Positions 23,431 through 35,800 of a stretch of DNA of 64,000 nt are shown in pieces. Origin of the DNA: Choristoneura fumiferana (Eukaryota > Arthropoda > Insecta > Lepidoptera > Tortricidae). Each line of letters begins with the position of its first letter. Positions within the stretch are counted from its first letter, which is position 1. Where the stretch lies: NCBI RefSeq assembly GCF_025370935.1, contig NC_133496.1:1722203-1786202 (forward strand). The letters run 5' to 3'. A model generated the notes under the pieces. That model did no database searches, had not been told where the DNA came from, and saw only the letters and a list, made by a program, of their open reading frames with translations. Made by a program: the position numbers and the translations under genes.

Positions 23431-25258
23431 TATACAGTCGAGGTCAATGCTTTTTGTACACTTTAGTGCCTTGTCGCTGTCACTTCATGTTTCAAGTATA
23501 AAATTGTCAGATGGCATATAGCATACAGTGATACAAGGTACTAAACTGTAAATATGTTTTTGACCTCTGATACCTGGATTTGTGGTCAATGCATTATGCC
23601 AAGCCAATGTTGCTGTTCATAAATATAGCTTTAACACAAGCATGCTTGCATTATATTGAAATGCATACATAAAGACAAAAATAAAAAATCAAAGCTTCAT
23701 TAAAGCCATTTATTTGAGAAAAATTGAGCGCATAAAACTAAGCCTAACACAAATCTTATAATTAATTGGCTACCGAACTAAAATTATAATTTAATCGATA
23801 AAAATTGTTCATTGTCATTGTGATCACTTAAACCGAGGTTCCATTGAGATAATTCATAAATCATTATTCATTAATTTACTTATACATTGTAAAAAAATAT
23901 TGATATAGTCGTTGCGATTAAATAACAAAATATTCGATACTCAGTCTTCTAAATATTAAAATTAGAGAGGAATCGATTAAAACAATTGGAATGACTGATC
24001 AAACCATTAAAATATAAAAATATCGGCATTAAATATAATTAAATAATTCTTATAAGAATTAACACTGGGCACAGATTCACTGTGGAATGAAAATCTTACA
24101 ATGGATGGAACAATACTACTATCATAATAACTTAATTTCTTTAAAACATTTATAATACCAATTTAAAATAGTTAAAACTCGCTCGACGGGGCGCGCTGCC
24201 CTAATAAAGCGTGTAAATTGTTTGTGTAAATGTGCTAAATCCCTACCTAAGATTACTAAGATCTAATTTAAAAGCAATTAAATGCTAAGTCTTATGAAAA
24301 TCGTCTAATGTATGGACCAATAATCTATAAACAACAGTTTAAGAATGAATTAATTTCTGTAAACATAGATCTTATGTTACCACAATAGATAGGAATAAAA
24401 TGATGTAAACATACATTTGAATAGACTACAGTATACACATTGGCATTGTTGACTGTATTAATAAATATGGTACAGTCATTCAAAAAGCGTGCAGTCGAAA
24501 TAAAAAAAAAAATTAACCATCCTTGACAGTAACAGACTGTACACAGATTTTTAAAATAATATTTTTTCTTCTCACTGATAAGTTGAAGGATTAGACGATT
24601 TTCGTTAACTTTGTATACCATTCGATCAGTTTCGTAACATAGAAAATTTTGCCGAATGTGATGTCATGTATTCTGAATTTAAATAACAAATATCGCTAGA
24701 TGGCGTTAGTTTCAAGAGGTATGTTTGACGTGTTACTGTCTTGCTTGTAATTTAAACGCCCCAGGGCTTACAAAATAACAGGCGTCTATCTGATCCCAGT
24801 TATTATACAAAAATACTTCTCTTGACTTTCTTCTTGATCGCTCCATCGGTAATCGATACACAACCTAGGAACACTATTGTCTATACATTCCAGATAGAAA
24901 CGTCAACCATAATAGCTTGCTGACAAGGTTAGTAAATTATTTCTTAAATTTTTCTATATTTTATGTAAACCTTACCCCATCACACATTGGGTTGAAGTTA
25001 TGGTGCATTTAATAAAGTGCAGTATTAACAAGGAACTATCTAAAACAGTGTTTTACTTTAATGAGCATATTCTAGCTGCCAAACGTTTCGACAATTTTAA
25101 TCAAATTTCTCTAAGCACATTTCGTCACTGCTTTGAAAAAATATAAAATCAATATGTCAACAAAATTGAACCTATCAAGGTAATGTTCATAAAGTTCACT
25201 CAGAAAGATTATCTATTTTGAGGTAAGAGTTTTTTTTTAAAGTAGTGACGATTTGCTT

Positions 25259-25314
25259 GTGTGTAGCTAAAAAAGCATTTATTTTTCATTAGAAATGCTT
25301 TTTTAGCTGCACAC
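25259..25314. repeat. Hairpin
   Basis: GTGTGTAGCTAAAAAAGCAT with its near-complement, loop about 12 bases. Too short to classify. Confidence 0.65.
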
Positions 25315-26154
25315 TTCTTATTGATGAATGACTTCAATTTAACTTGATATTATTTTAATTTGTTTTGATTATTACAAAGCAAATTGTAATAAAGCACTAT
25401 TATTTTTCACTCAAAATGCAAAATCGATTGATTATTTATTTAAGTAGCGCTTTACACTTTCAAATTACGCATTCAGGTACCGCTTTGTATTACTGAAAAG
25501 TAGTAATTTGATTAAAATCATCGAACCTAAACTTAAAACTGTATCCTAAGGCACTTGACAAGAATGTCAATCGACAATTATTTTAATCATGTTACGGATC
25601 ACTCCAGATGAGACTTATCGTATTAATCACAACTTTATAATAATACCACAATAAAAGCTCAATTTTATTACTCGTCAGGTCGACTGACGAAAGATTCTAT
25701 TTGATTTTATCTGCTGGTTACACTTGGTACACTTGCCACTGTACACCTGACATCAGTGTGCATAAGCCTTGCAGCTGTTTGAAATAATCACAGTATCTTA
25801 ATTATGTTACGTTGTTATAATTGGGCAAAAAATGGAACACGAAAAAAGGAACCAAATAGTTTAGTATTAACCTTAAAAAATCAGGAAGGAAGAAAAAATA
25901 AATTGTAATAACTGTCCGATAATATTCCCAGTATCACCTGTATAAAACAGCTAACAACCTTCAGCATCTGAAGCCGTATTGTCTAACGGACTTTCGCGAT
26001 CGCATTCACCCATCTCTTTCTACCCTCGTCTTATACCGTGTGACAGAAAGAGGTGGTGAAAACGATTGTGATTCCACACGTGTTGGACAATAAGGTACAG
26101 GTCGATTCACAAAAGCTGGCGCGAGTGGATTGAACGAAAGTATTATCACTAGAG

Positions 26155-26523
26155 GTGCGGCCACATGCAGTCGCTCGACGCTCGTTTCCAGCGTCAAATC
26201 TGGTCACGTGACATATAGCGATAAAGCTGAAAATGTTGAGCTTTATCGCTGAAAAAAAACCTTCAATTTCGGAAAAAAAAACCAAAAGAACTGTTTTTTT
26301 TTTCATTCCACTCCAATTTGTTATTTGTATCACTGCCACGACTGCCACTAAATGAGGTTAAAAAATTAGCTTCCAAGACCAAGATCATTTCTGCAAGCAG
26401 CCATCTTGACGCTGCTGTTTGACGCACTTCGCGCTGCTTTTCTGAGTCGCGGGAAATTCAAAATAGGGTCACGTGACCAGATTTATCGCTGGAAACGAGC
26501 GTCGAGCGACTTGCATGTAGCAC
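26155..26523. mobile_element. TIR element near the Star-like 3' end
   Basis: Imperfect arms of about 55 bp with GTCGCTCGACGCTCGTTTCC and CTGGTCACGTGA at 26155-26213 and the inverted partner at 26467-26523. It ends about 60 bp from the Star-like poly(A) signal. Confidence 0.65.
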
Positions 26524-26581
26524 CATTAGACATTTTTGTAGGAAAATGACAGATGCATTACATTTTCACATTTGTGTGAAG

Positions 26582-26587
26582 TTTATT
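26582..26587 (-). promoter_or_regulatory. Candidate poly(A) signal of the Star-like gene
   Basis: AATAAA on the minus strand, about 105 bases after the stop codon of the last Star-like exon. No closer copy was seen. Confidence 0.5.
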
Positions 26588-26691
26588 CAAATAGGTAATG
26601 CCACGTAATACTCACTTTCATTCACTCATACAAATCCATTCGGGCCAGCTCTTGAGAATCGATCTGAATCTGTTGATACCTGGACGTCCAT

Positions 26692-26814
26692 TCAGGGTTG
26701 GAGGGCGTACATGATGGAGTCATCGAAAGTGGCAGCAACGGTGTAGTTCTTCGTCAGAAGGAACTGCGTGGTTTGGTTGCGAGACGCCATGTCCGTCGAA
26801 CGGTATTCGATCAC
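26692..26814 (-). CDS. Star: Star-like exon 6 (last coding exon)
   Basis: Acceptor TTTATTTCAG; encodes VIEYRSTDMASRNQTTQFLL and a final strand KNYTVAATFDDSIMYALQP, then TGA at 26694-26692. This matches the end of the FkbM fold (a V-I-S-V-E-H-type strand, then K-G-Y-x-V). An AATAAA signal follows about 105 bases downstream at 26587-26582. Confidence 0.85.
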   Translation of the reverse strand: MIEYRSTDMASRNQTTQFLLTKNYTVAATFDDSIMYALQP

Positions 26815-29800
26815 CTGAAATAAATGATAGCAAGTTTTTTACAAGCTTTTATTATTCAACTTTCCCTTGTTTGTTTGTTTTTGTTGGGTCAAATCTTGCA
26901 AGTTCATTTTGACCCACTCCTAGTGGTCGGATTGACTTGAAACTTGATCTACATTATGTAAGTTAGATGAAAATGCAAGTACAGCCAGCAAAAAAGTTTG
27001 TATTCCAAACGAAATTTGTAATAGACTTATTTGAAACTAGTTGTTGCCCGCGATTCCGACTCAGTAGACAAATCGGAACGGATGAATTAAATTCACAACC
27101 GCTATTCTGTCGTCGGTCGCCATCGGAACCGAAATGAAGATCGCTACGATAAGCGTGGCATAAGAATTTACGATAAATCGGACCGATCGAGCTGTGCAGT
27201 TTGATAGTAGCATTTGTCGGTGTCCGTTAGCCCTAGAGAACATGGAACGCTAAGAGCGTTTTCAGATTACCCGATTTGGTATCGGACGCCCGATAGCCGT
27301 CATCATGTGCTGAATATACATATTTTCCGGCAAAATCGCTCGGATACGGCCATTTGCTCGATAGCTTAGTGCACACGCACAGATACAATTTAGATACACG
27401 TATAGCACACATACAAACATTATCGTCCGACAGCCCACGGGCGTCCGATGTTGCCAACAAAATATGAAAGACATTATATCATGCATTTTACTTGCTCCGA
27501 TATATCGATATCTGATATCGGATCGGATAATCTGAAAATGCTGTAACGGTTCTTCTTCTTCTCTTTTAAAATATGGCTTTTCTGTCCTAATTAATAGGAC
27601 AATTTTGCCAGTGTCAAGGTAAACTCTCTTGGAGAGGGACGTTGTACGGTGGTTGTAGTTTTTGCAACTTGATAGTAAAATTCCAGAAACCACGCGGAGA
27701 CAAATTGCGCATTAAAAAATGTCAGACACGAGAGCAATATAGAATTTTGTGATCACTGTTCACTGTTAAGGTTAATCGCCGCATAAAACACTATCAAAAT
27801 TACCAAAGAAACAGAAATAGCAAAATTAGATATTGTCTACATCCGCCATGTTCGAATGCTACAAATCGAATCCTCGCTGTAATGGTTAGTGCGGCAGTTG
27901 TCAGTTGTCAGGTTACCTGGAGGCGCACTTTGTCGAAGGGCACGTGTGCGAGATGCGGCGGCCCGGCCAGCAGCAGGTATTCGGCGCGCGTGGCCTCCGC
28001 CGCCAGCAGCACCGTGTACAGCGGCAGGCACAGCACGCGGGACCTGACCACACATTAACGTGTTCTGAACCTGTGCCGCGACCGTCACCACAGGCTGGGC
28101 TGGGTGACCGAGCTGGGTGTGACTCGCGAGGCCACTCGATACTACCAAGTAGTGATGTAACGAATGTCATTTTTTACCCGACTGCGAAGAAGGAGGGTTA
28201 TGTGTTTGACGCGTATGTATGTATGTCTATTCCTATGTCCTCTCGTAACTACTGGCTGAACCGATTTTGATAAATGATACGTCATTGAATTCGTCTTGAT
28301 GACGCGAATGACACTGGGTACATGAAATTCTTGAAAAATCAAAATGGCGGACTTTTGGCGCCAAATTGTAAGTTTTCAAAAAATGTTTTTATTCAAATCT
28401 TTCGTATAGGGTATCAATGAAAGCTAATAACTAGCCCATTCTAAATATACATGAGTAATAATAGTTTTAATCTACCATTTTCACAGAACTATTAAAAAAG
28501 TGTAAAATAAAACAATAAATTTAAAAAATCAAAAACCCGACTGCCTTAAAAAATACTTAACAGAAGAAAACAAGTATAGTGCGCTAGAACTTTGTTAAGT
28601 AGCTGAATTAAAGTTCAACAGTCGGGACCCATTTAAATCGTGTAGCTCAATTATTCTTAACTAATAGGTCCCGACTGTTGAACTGTAGTTCAGCTACTTA
28701 ACAAAGTTCTAGCCCACTAGACTTGTTTTTAAGTATTTTTAAGGCAGTCGGGTTTTTGATTTTTTAATTGAACATGAATTCAGTTTTTCATTCTGGCTCC
28801 AATTGTCTTTGGCAGTCTCGTTCGAACGAAGTGCGTTCCGTTTGTATTTTGTTCCGAGAATTACCGAGTTAATACAAACGCATCGCAAAGTAAATATATA
28901 ATAACAAATGATTTAGTTAAGACTGATAATGTGACTACGAGGTTAAGTTATTTTTTCTTGTATAAAAACATAAGAAATGAATGTACCTATTTAGATTTTA
29001 TTAACCTACTATTATCTAATAATTATACTTTTTTCTGATATTCATTATTATTATTATTATGTTCTTTATTTTTCTTTCATTCTTAGGTTTAGGTTTTTAT
29101 AATGGCTCTAAAAAGTAAAATATAGAAAAGTACATACAAAATAAAAATATTATAAAAACCTAACCTAGTTTGCCGCCGGTAACGGGGTAGGGCCCAAGCT
29201 ACCGGTGGTCAGGGCCGCAGAGTGAGGAACCTCCGGACGATGCGTGCCGTGTCCAGAAGTACCGCCTTCTGTATCTGGCTCTTGATCCAGCCATCTAGCG
29301 AGAGTCTCTTGAGATGTTGGTCGAGACTCTTCGCTATTAGACCGTTTGCCGAAACGACTATCGGGACAATGATCGTCGAGTCAACATCCCACATAGCAGT
29401 CACCTCGTGAGCCAAGTCAAGGTACTTGCTGAGTTTGTCCTTCTCGGCCTTCACGAGGTTCTCGTCATGTGGGATGGTGACGTCGACGAGCACTGCCTGG
29501 CGGTTTGATCGATCTGTCAGCACGATATCAGGCTTATTGGCTACAATAGTCCTGTCCGTGATGACAGATCGATCCCAATAGAGCGTGGCACGACCATTTT
29601 CAAGAACTGGCGCAGGGGCATACCTATAATACGGCACCTCAGAGTCTAGAAGGCCGTATCGAAGAGCAAGTTGCTGGTGGATAATCCTGGCTACTATGGT
29701 CTGTCCCAGAATTCGAGATACTAAAATGACAGTCTGAAATGTCAAACGTAAAAATAATGTGGCCAGCATAAAAGGAACAGTGCTGCTCCGTGATTTCGGT

Positions 29801-32800
29801 TTCGTAAATAACCGATAAAATGTTTATTTTACGATAGCAAAAATAACATTAATGCATTCAATATTCTACTTTCCATTTTACTTTATCATACGATAAAGTG
29901 ATGAAATCTAAGCACAGGTAAAAATACATATTCATCACTTAGTGACAACGTAAAAAATAATACAGATGCTACTACAAAACTAGAAAAACGAAGTTCGTAT
30001 GGCACCGTCCCTTTCACTCGCGTATTGAATGAGATAAGCGTCAGCGGGACGGCAACATACGAAGTTCGAGGGTTGCATTTTGTAGTCAGGGCCAGCACGG
30101 CTACTACGAAATTCGAAAATCGAAGTTCGTGTCGTTCCGTCCTTCTGACACTACTATTTAATTTAATACGTAAGTGAGAGGGACGTTACGGTACGAACTT
30201 TGATTTTCGAATTCCGGAGTAGGCCCTCAGATATCACACAACGTCATTGTTCATGTTTTTCGTATTCAAGTGGTATTCAACCGATTTTCGTTACTTTACT
30301 CGTATTGTCATCGGATGTGATCAGTGCGTTTTCTCGTGTTTTATTTTGATATTCATATAGAATAATAAATCAAATATTCATTATTCTCATATTATTTAGT
30401 TAATGTAAAACTTACTTAGAATGAAATTGAAACTTAAACATCAACATCTATAAAAAGTCGAAATATCTCGAAAACGGTCGCATTTTTATTATACCTATTT
30501 TACCTTTTCTAGAATGTCCTAAGTGCCCTACATTTTAGTACATCACGGATCCGTTCATATCTTAATATTTTACGACATACATACATAGGTACCTACAAAA
30601 TCTTTCGGTAATAACCGGTTGCGGCACATCACTATTTATGAGACGCAAAAAACAGGTAACACATGAAACGTCATTTTAGTATCTCGAATTCTGGGACAGA
30701 CCATAAGTTATGTCTGTGCAAATACTCACCGTTAGCAAGATGAGAACAACCGGAGATGATATGCCTGAGTGACTCCCCAGGACGGCGGCATGCCCGACAA
30801 ATGTCGACCGTACCGTCCTTCAGGATATACCTCCGGTTATTATTATTATTGTTAGCCTATTCTGTCCCACTGCTGAGCAAAGGCCTCCCCCAATACTTCC
30901 CCCTGATATTCATATTCGCAAAAATTTGCGAATATTCGCGAATGCAAATGCGAAACATTCGTTACATCACTACTTTCAAGGCTACTCGTGACTCGCGTGA
31001 TACCAAACCCACAACTCGCGAGGCAACTCATGACTCGCGTGATAACCCACAACGTCGTTGCTCACAGAGCTACTCGTGACTCCTGAGGCCACTCGTGCGT
31101 AACGAGGCAACTCGTGCATTGCGAGACTGTTCGAATTATGGCTAGATTATAAATTATTATTAAACAATTTTATGATTATTTTGATGTAGGTATTTTCTTT
31201 TGTTTTAACTTTTATTTAATTTCATTCACATTTTATTCAACATGATTATATAGATTGATAGGACTCGTGAGGCCGAGCGTGACTCGCGAGGCTACACTAT
31301 ACGTATAGAATTATGTACTATTAATAGTAAATATATAATTATGAGTATTGTGAACTGTACCTGAACAATGTGTCATGTTCATCCGATTCGTTGTAGGTTA
31401 CCTGTAAGTTACAGAAAATAAGATATATATATATATTGGAATTAAAATTACTGTGACATACAGACTTAATTATTAAAATACACGGGTCATTCAGTTATCA
31501 TATCAGTAGACGAGGTATGTTCGACATGTTTCGAACGTACACCCCAGGCCAAAAGTATGGAAACAATAGAAAATGTTTTTTTTATTTGTGATTGGAAAAT
31601 AAAAGAGTAAGAATAAAATTAGAACATTTTAAAAGTAAATAACTAAACTTCTTTTATTAATATCTTATTATTATTATTTCTAATTTTATTTTTCTTTGTC
31701 TCTTAAAGTATAGTAACTGGGCGACCGAGCTCCGCTCGGGCTAAAATTCGGTGCCAAGCGTTTTCCCAGAGATAAGAACAAGCTATATCGAGCTAGTGGG
31801 GGGGCAGCTAGTGGGGGGTACCTCTCTGGGGTGGTCCGTGGGGCTGAGGCAGGCGTGCAGGGCCCGCGCGTGCGAGCGCAGCGCCAGGTAGTCCCGGGGG
31901 GGGGGCAGCTAGTGGGGGGGTACCTCTCTGGGGTGGTCCGTGGGGCTGAGGCAGGCGTGCAGGGCCCGCGCGTGCGAGCGCAGCGCCAGGTAGTGGGGGG
32001 GGGCAGCTAGTGGGGGGGTACCTCTCTGGGGTGGTCCGTGGGGCTGAGGCAGGCGTGCAGGGCCCGCGCGTGCGAGCGCAGCGCCAGGTAGGGGGGGGGG
32101 GGCAGCTAGTGGGGGGGTACCTCTCTGGGGTGGTCCGTGGGGCTGAGGCAGGCGTGCAGGGCCCGCGCGTGCGAGCGCAGCGCCAGGTAGTGGGGGGGGG
32201 CAGCTAGTGGGGGGGTACCTCTCTGGGGTGGTCCGTGGGGCTGAGGCAGGCGTGCAGGGCCCGCGCGTGCGAGCGCAGCGCCAGGTAGTGGGGGGGGGGC
32301 AGCTAGTGGGGGGGTACCTCTCTGGGGTGGTCCGTGGGGCTGAGGCAGGCGTGCAGGGCCCGCGCGTGCGAGCGCAGCGCCAGGTAGTGGGGGGGGGGCA
32401 GCTAGTGGGGGGGTACCTCTCTGGGGTGGTCCGTGGGGCTGAGGCAGGCGTGCAGGGCCCGCGCGTGCGAGCGCAGCGCCAGGTAGTGGGGGGGGGCAGC
32501 TAGTGGGGGGGGTACCTCTCTGGGGTGGTCCGTGGGGCTGAGGCAGGCGTGCAGGGCCCGCGCGTGCGAGCGCAGCGCCAGGTAGTGGGGGGGGCAGCTA
32601 GTGGGGGGGTACCTCTCTGGGGTGGTCCGTGGGGCTGAGGCAGGCGTGCAGGGCCCGCGCGTGCGAGCGCAGCGCCAGGTAGTGGGGGGGGGCAGCTAGT
32701 GGGGGGGTACCTCTCTGGGGTGGTCCGTGGGGCTGAGGCAGGCGTGCAGGGCCCGCGCGTGCGAGCGCAGCGCCAGGTAGTGGGGGGGGGCAGCTAGTGG

Positions 32801-35800
32801 GGGGGTACCTCTCTGGGGTGGTCCGTGGGGCTGAGGCAGGCGTGCAGGGCCCGCGCGTGCGAGCGCAGCGCCAGGTAGTGGGGGGGGGCAGCTAGTGGGG
32901 GGGTACCTCTCTGGGGTGGTCCGTGGGGCTGAGGCAGGCGTGCAGGGCCCGCGCGTGCGAGCGCAGCGCCAGGTAGTCCCGGGGGGGGGGCAGCTAGTGG
33001 GGGGGGTACCTCTCTGGGGTGGTCCGTGGGGCTGAGGCAGGCGTGCAGGGCCCGCGCGTGCGAGCGCAGCGCCAGGTAGTGGGGGGGGGGCAGCTAGTGG
33101 GGGGGTACCTCTCTGGGGTGGTCCGTGGGGCTGAGGCAGGCGTGCAGGGCCCGCGCGTGCGAGCGCAGCGCCAGGTAGTGGGGGGGGGCAGCTAGTGGGG
33201 GGGGTACCTCTCTGGGGTGGTCCGTGGGGCTGAGGCAGGCGTGCAGGGCCCGCGCGTGCGAGCGCAGCGCCAGGTAGTGGGGGGGGGCAGCTAGTGGGGG
33301 GGTACCTCTCTGGGGTGGTCCGTGGGGCTGAGGCAGGCGTGCAGGGCCCGCGCGTGCGAGCGCAGCGCCAGGTAGTGGGGGGGGGCAGCTAGTGGGGGGG
33401 TACCTCTCTGGGGTGGTCCGTGGGGCTGAGGCAGGCGTGCAGGGCCCGCGCGTGCGAGCGCAGCGCCAGGTAGTGGGGGGGGGCAGCTAGTGGGGGGGGT
33501 ACCTCTCTGGGGTGGTCCGTGGGGCTGAGGCAGGCGTGCAGGGCCCGCGCGTGCGAGCGCAGCGCCAGGTAGTGGGGGGGGGGCAGCTAGTGGGGGGGTA
33601 CCTCTCTGGGGTGGTCCGTGGGGCTGAGGCAGGCGTGCAGGGCCCGCGCGTGCGAGCGCAGCGCCAGGTAGTCCCGGGGGGGGGGCAGCTAGTGGGGGGG
33701 GTACCTCTCTGGGGTGGTCCGTGGGGCTGAGGCAGGCGTGCAGGGCCCGCGCGTGCGAGCGCAGCGCCAGGTAGTGGGGGGGGGGCAGCTAGTGGGGGGT
33801 ACCTCTCTGGGGTGGTCCGTGGGGCTGAGGCAGGCGTGCAGGGCCCGCGCGTGCGAGCGCAGCGCCAGGTAGTGGGGGGGGGGCAGCTAGTGGGGGGGGT
33901 ACCTCTCTGGGGTGGTCCGTGGGGCTGAGGCAGGCGTGCAGGGCCCGCGCGTGCGAGCGCAGCGCCAGGTAGTCCCGGGGGGGGGCAGCTAGTGGGGGGG
34001 TACCTCTCTGGGGGGGGCCGTGGGGCTGAGGCAGGCGTGCAGGGCCCGCGCGTGCGAGCGCAGCGCCAGGTAGTGGGGGGGGGCAGCTAGTGGGGGGGTA
34101 CCTCTCTGGGGTGGTCCGTGGGGCTGAGGCAGGCGTGCAGGGCCCGCGCGTGCGAGCGCAGCGCCAGGTAGTGGGGGGGGGCAGCTAGTGGGGGGGTACC
34201 TCTCTGGGGTGGTCCGTGGGGCTGAGGCAGGCGTGCAGGGCCCGCGCGTGCGAGCGCAGCGCCAGGTAGTGGGGGGGGCAGCTAGTGGGGGGGGTACCTC
34301 TCTGGGGTGGTCCGTGGGGCTGAGGCAGGCGTGCAGGGCCCGCGCGTGCGAGCGCAGCGCCAGGTAGTGGGGGGGGGGCAGCTAGTGGGGGGGGTACCTC
34401 TCTGGGGTGGTCCGTGGGGCTGAGGCAGGCGTGCAGGGCCCGCGCGTGCGAGCGCAGCGCCAGGTAGTGGGGGGGGCAGCTAGTGGGGGGGTACCTCTCT
34501 GGGGTGGTCCGTGGGGCTGAGGCAGGCGTGCAGGGCCCGCGCGTGCGAGCGCAGCGCCAGGTAGTGGGGGGGGGCAGCTAGTGGGGGGGTACCTCTCTGG
34601 GGTGGTCCGTGGGGCTGAGGCAGGCGTGCAGGGCCCGCGCGTGCGAGCGCAGCGCCAGGTAGTGGGGGGGGGCAGCTAGTGGGGGGGTACCTCTCTGGGG
34701 TGGTCCGTGGGGCTGAGGCAGGCGTGCAGGGCCCGCGCGTGCGAGCGCAGCGCCAGGTAGTGGGGGGGGGCAGCTAGTGGGGGGGGTACCTCTCTGGGGT
34801 GGTCCGTGGGGCTGAGGCAGGCGTGCAGGGCCCGCGCGTGCGAGCGCAGCGCCAGGTAGTGGGGGGGGGGGCAGCTAGTGGGGGGGGTACCTCTCTGGGG
34901 TGGTCCGTGGGGCTGAGGCAGGCGTGCAGGGCCCGCGCGTGCGAGCGCAGCGCCAGGTAGTCCCGGGGGGGGCAGCTAGTGGGGGGGTACCCCTCTCGGG
35001 TGGTCCGTGGGGCTGAGGCAGGCGTGCAGGGCCCGCGCGTGCGAGCGCAGCGCCAGGTAGTGGGGGGGGGCAGCTAGTGGGGGGGTACCTCTCTGGGGTG
35101 GTCCGTGGGGCTGAGGCAGGCGTGCAGGGCCCGCGCGTGCGAGCGCAGCGCCAGGTAGTCCCGTGGCGCGGCCCGCACGACGACCCCCGCCAGCCGCGCG
35201 CCGCCTCCAGGTACTCGGTGCTCCCGTCGCGGGGCCCGCGGGGGAGGAACTCCACGAACGTGCCGTTGTACTGCAGACACAAAGCAATGGTGGTTACAAA
35301 ATTTGAAGATTGCTCTCAATTTCCCGTTGAGCCCTGTTTTTCAAAGCTCGTAAATTGAATAAGGAAATGAAACAAAACTAATGTGCTTCGAGAAACTGGT
35401 CCTGAGTCCTGACTCGGTGACAACGATTGAAAAGACATGGAAAGTACCCTTTCAAACAAAAAAAACATCTCTAAATTGTTCAGGCGTCTTGCAATAAATC
35501 AAAGAGCATACAAAAATGCAATGTAGGTCTTTCCGAAGCACTCATAGTAAAAAAAGTGACAATCGAAAGAGTCTGCGGCCCACTTGCAGAATAAATGTTT
35601 TGAAAATGCTAAATTTTGACCGAATGGAACGGCCCAACCTACATTCAGCATTGGAAGGATAGTTCATAGTGGTTACAGAAGACACACGTGGCCATACGCA
35701 GCGAGGTGTGTGTCTCACCAGCTCTCCCAGCAGCCGGTCCAGCACGGCGGTCTGCGGCGTGGGGCGCGGGCGGGCGGGGGCGCGCGGCGGGCGCGGCGCC

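Larger units (their letters stand above)
21650..26691. other. Intergenic region between EpsinR and the Star-like gene
   Basis: No gene recognised. Several foldback elements are present (listed separately). The Star-like gene's 3' UTR occupies at least 26582-26691. The rest is AT-rich without sustained coding frames. Confidence 0.5.
29056..30838 (-). mobile_element. Dong/R4-like non-LTR retrotransposon 3' fragment, split by a DNA transposon
   Basis: The minus strand encodes a CCHC-type finger (CRACRRPGESLRHIISGC) near 30790-30735, then, after an inserted element at 29697-30703, the nuclease-like end RIIHQQLALRYGLLDSEV ... KPDIVLTDRSNRQAVLVDV to RRFLTLRP. The PD-(x)n-D-V pattern is that of the restriction-enzyme-like endonuclease of R2/R4-type elements. 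Both ends abut TTA/TAA microsatellite, as for Dong, which targets TAA repeats. It lies in a Star-like intron, 5'-truncated and dead. Confidence 0.75.

Noticed and set aside
27905..28270. Plus-strand and alternative minus-strand frames at 27.9-28.3 kb
   Set aside because: Shadows of Star-like exon 5; only one frame has matching splice phases.
32010..33730. Open frames on the plus strand within the minisatellite (repeated GGYLSGVVRGAEAGVQG-like peptide)
   Set aside because: They are produced by the tandem unit being open in that strand; they are antisense to the Star-like exon, and unit length changes with G-run size break the frame.
31792..35164. CRISPR-like array
   Set aside because: Units are directly adjacent with no unique spacers, and they contain an animal exon end; a eukaryotic minisatellite.
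34875..35358. Overlapping long frames on both strands near 35.1 kb
   Set aside because: Only the Star-like exon 3 segment has splice sites and family motifs; the others are GC-rich shadows or run into the repeat.
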